DNA from: Firmicutes bacterium CAG:194
GTDB taxonomy: Bacteria; Bacillota; Clostridia; Lachnospirales; Lachnospiraceae
Direction of reading: 5' to 3'
Length of the DNA stretch: 40,334 nucleotides
Assembly (NCBI GenBank): GCA_000432915.1
Contig: HF995233.1
Coordinates: 176,733-217,066 of the forward strand
Within the stretch, counting starts at the first letter, position 1; each line of letters begins with the position of its first letter. A program made the position numbers and the translations under genes. This document shows, piece after piece, positions 39,191-40,334 of this stretch. The notes under the pieces were generated by a model that was not told the DNA's origin, made no database searches, and saw nothing but the letters and a program-made list of their open reading frames with translations.

Positions 39191-40158
39191 CCGTTCTTCC
39201 TGCTCACAGGAAAGTAGGTGCCACTCATAGAGCTGTCCCAATCTGGAAAATAAACTCTTTTTTCTTTGTTTTCTTTTTCTATTTCATCCAGCATAAAATC
39301 AATACTGTCTGCATCAATATCCGCCTGCTGGTATAAACCCTCTGATAATTCATGAGTATATAAGACATCGAACGGATCTGTTATTTTCTCGATTTGATCC
39401 TCAGGCTCTTTTCTTACGGAAATTCTCAAAAGGTCATTCAACATTGCAGCCTTTGCTCTGTCATCTACCACATGCATTACCTGCACCGTCCATTTTCTGA
39501 GCGTACCATATTCTCTTGGTATATTATTCTCTACTAATCTACACAAAAGTGCCAATATTTTCTTTTGTTCAGATATCCCTACAATAGATGCAAGTCTTTT
39601 TACTATCTCAAGTCCATTTAAAATAACATGTCCATACGCATTTTCATTCTCTTGCCTCTGCCCAGTTTGTACAAATTCTATATTTTTTATTACCGCATCA
39701 TATACATATGAAAATACTTCTCTCGCATCTATTTTCAACAGTAGTTTTCTGGTCAGCATTTTTTCTATTGTTTTCTGACTGCCAAACCGAAGTAGCATGA
39801 ACCATCCAAGATAATTAAAATGATCCATTAAACATTGGACAAAATCTGATTCATCATCTTCCAGTAATCTTGTATAACCCATATGTAGTGGAAATCCCAT
39901 CCGATCAACAAGGCGCAAAAAATCATACGCTTCGATAAATGAATTTGTTCCTATAGTCATTGTTCGAACTTCTTTATGTAATGGAAATGGGACATCTTTT
40001 CTTTCCTTATTCCCTTTTTTATAGAGATCCTGTATAAATTTCGTCTTTTCTATATCAAAATCGAAGTATTGCTTGTATTCTTCTTCCTTTTCCCATATTG
40101 TCTTTAATTCTTCATTCCTTTCAAACGGATGCATTGCCTGTATAATAAAGGACAACAT
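39163..40158 (-). CDS. Hypothetical protein, upstream piece of a frameshifted gene
   Basis: 331 residues, of which the last 24 (after VYFPDW) look out of frame: they are rich in Ser, Arg, Gly and Cys and cover the region where the other frame reads convincingly. The body is helical and charged (EAYDFLRLVDRMGFPLHMGY; CLMDHFNYLGWFMLLRFGSQ), reminiscent of helical-repeat C-terminal regions in large defence-type proteins; that likeness is an impression, not a search result. The Shine-Dalgarno before either candidate ATG (40158 or 40134) is poor, so the N-terminus may also be missing. Function unknown. Confidence 0.5.
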   Translation of the reverse strand: MLSFIIQAMHPFERNEELKTIWEKEEEYKQYFDFDIEKTKFIQDLYKKGNKERKDVPFPLHKEVRTMTIGTNSFIEAYDFLRLVDRMGFPLHMGYTRLLEDDESDFVQCLMDHFNYLGWFMLLRFGSQKTIEKMLTRKLLLKIDAREVFSYVYDAVIKNIEFVQTGQRQENENAYGHVILNGLEIVKRLASIVGISEQKKILALLCRLVENNIPREYGTLRKWTVQVMHVVDDRAKAAMLNDLLRISVRKEPEDQIEKITDPFDVLYTHELSEGLYQQADIDADSIDFMLDEIEKENKEKRVYFPDWDSSMSGTYFPVSRKNGCRSSYGKM

Positions 40159-40252
40159 ATAATATACAGCATATAAAATAGGGCTATTATTTTATTTTTT
40201 TCTCCTACAAGACTGACATTTCTTTATCTTCGGACATCAATTTTATTAAAAC

Positions 40253-40296
40253 CCAAAAATGCCCTGCAATAACTATTTTGTTGTTGCAAAGCATTT
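40253..40296 (-). terminator. Terminator for a gene beyond the right edge
   Basis: In the minus direction, AAATGC with TGCAA pairs with TTGCA and GCATTT around a loop, followed by TTTTTGGG. It would end a leftward transcript entering from outside the window. The rest of 40159-40334 is AT-rich with no gene seen. Confidence 0.5.
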
Positions 40297-40334
40297 ACAA
40301 TTATTATTAAAAATTCAATCTTCCGAAATTCCTT

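Overview
The window looks like a chromosomal segment from a low-to-mid GC Gram-positive anaerobe of the class Clostridia, most likely the family Lachnospiraceae. The reasons are gene order and protein style: radC-mreBCD-mrdA-minCDE-rodA-mgsA in one cluster, sepF next to a YggS protein and an HlyD-like single-pass protein, strong AGGAGG ribosome sites and frequent Rho-independent terminators. The genus cannot be fixed from the sequence alone. No rRNA, tRNA, CRISPR array or intact transposon was seen.

Layout, left to right. (1) 1-2150: the start of leuC (minus strand, running off the left edge) diverges from a LysR-type regulator. (2) 2150-4080: an AT-rich accessory island holding a DnaQ-like exonuclease fused to a zinc ribbon, a LexA-type operator, and two tiny membrane-toxin genes facing each other. 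Each toxin has its own promoter and a predicted convergent antisense RNA, so this looks like a double type I toxin-antitoxin locus. (3) 4100-8050: branched-chain amino acid genes, transcribed leftwards as ilvB - ilvN copy - ilvN copy - ilvC, with a strong promoter inside the cluster. (4) 8060-13050: aroB - lspA - rluD - metH, with start and stop codons overlapping. (5) 13078-16140: sepF, yggS and an HlyD-like gene bracketed by dense hairpin clusters and terminators, followed by a monocistronic P-loop gene. (6) 16678-27170: cell-shape and division cluster (DUF4321, radC, mreB, mreC, mreD, mrdA, minC, minD, minE, rodA, mgsA, D-Ala-D-Ala carboxypeptidase). (7) 27260-28735: a PLP-dependent aluminium-resistance/methionine-gamma-lyase-like enzyme and a 138-bp near-palindrome. 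(8) 28742-38110: a mismatch-repair and tRNA-modification operon, DUF896 - 5-FTHF cyclo-ligase - proA - miaB - mutS - mutL - miaA. (9) 38160-40334: an AT-rich, unrecognised coding stretch that reads as one protein of about 665 residues broken by a one-base frameshift.

Most genes are on the minus strand. The core clusters are ordinary housekeeping. The most interesting segment is 2900-3610: a perfect GAAC-N4-GTTC operator overlaps the -35 box of the first toxin, both toxin messages have Shine-Dalgarno-masking hairpins and complementary ends, and two divergent antisense RNA promoters sit between the toxins. This is the best candidate for an undescribed SOS-linked toxin system. All RNA and promoter calls come from reading the sequence by eye and are predictions.
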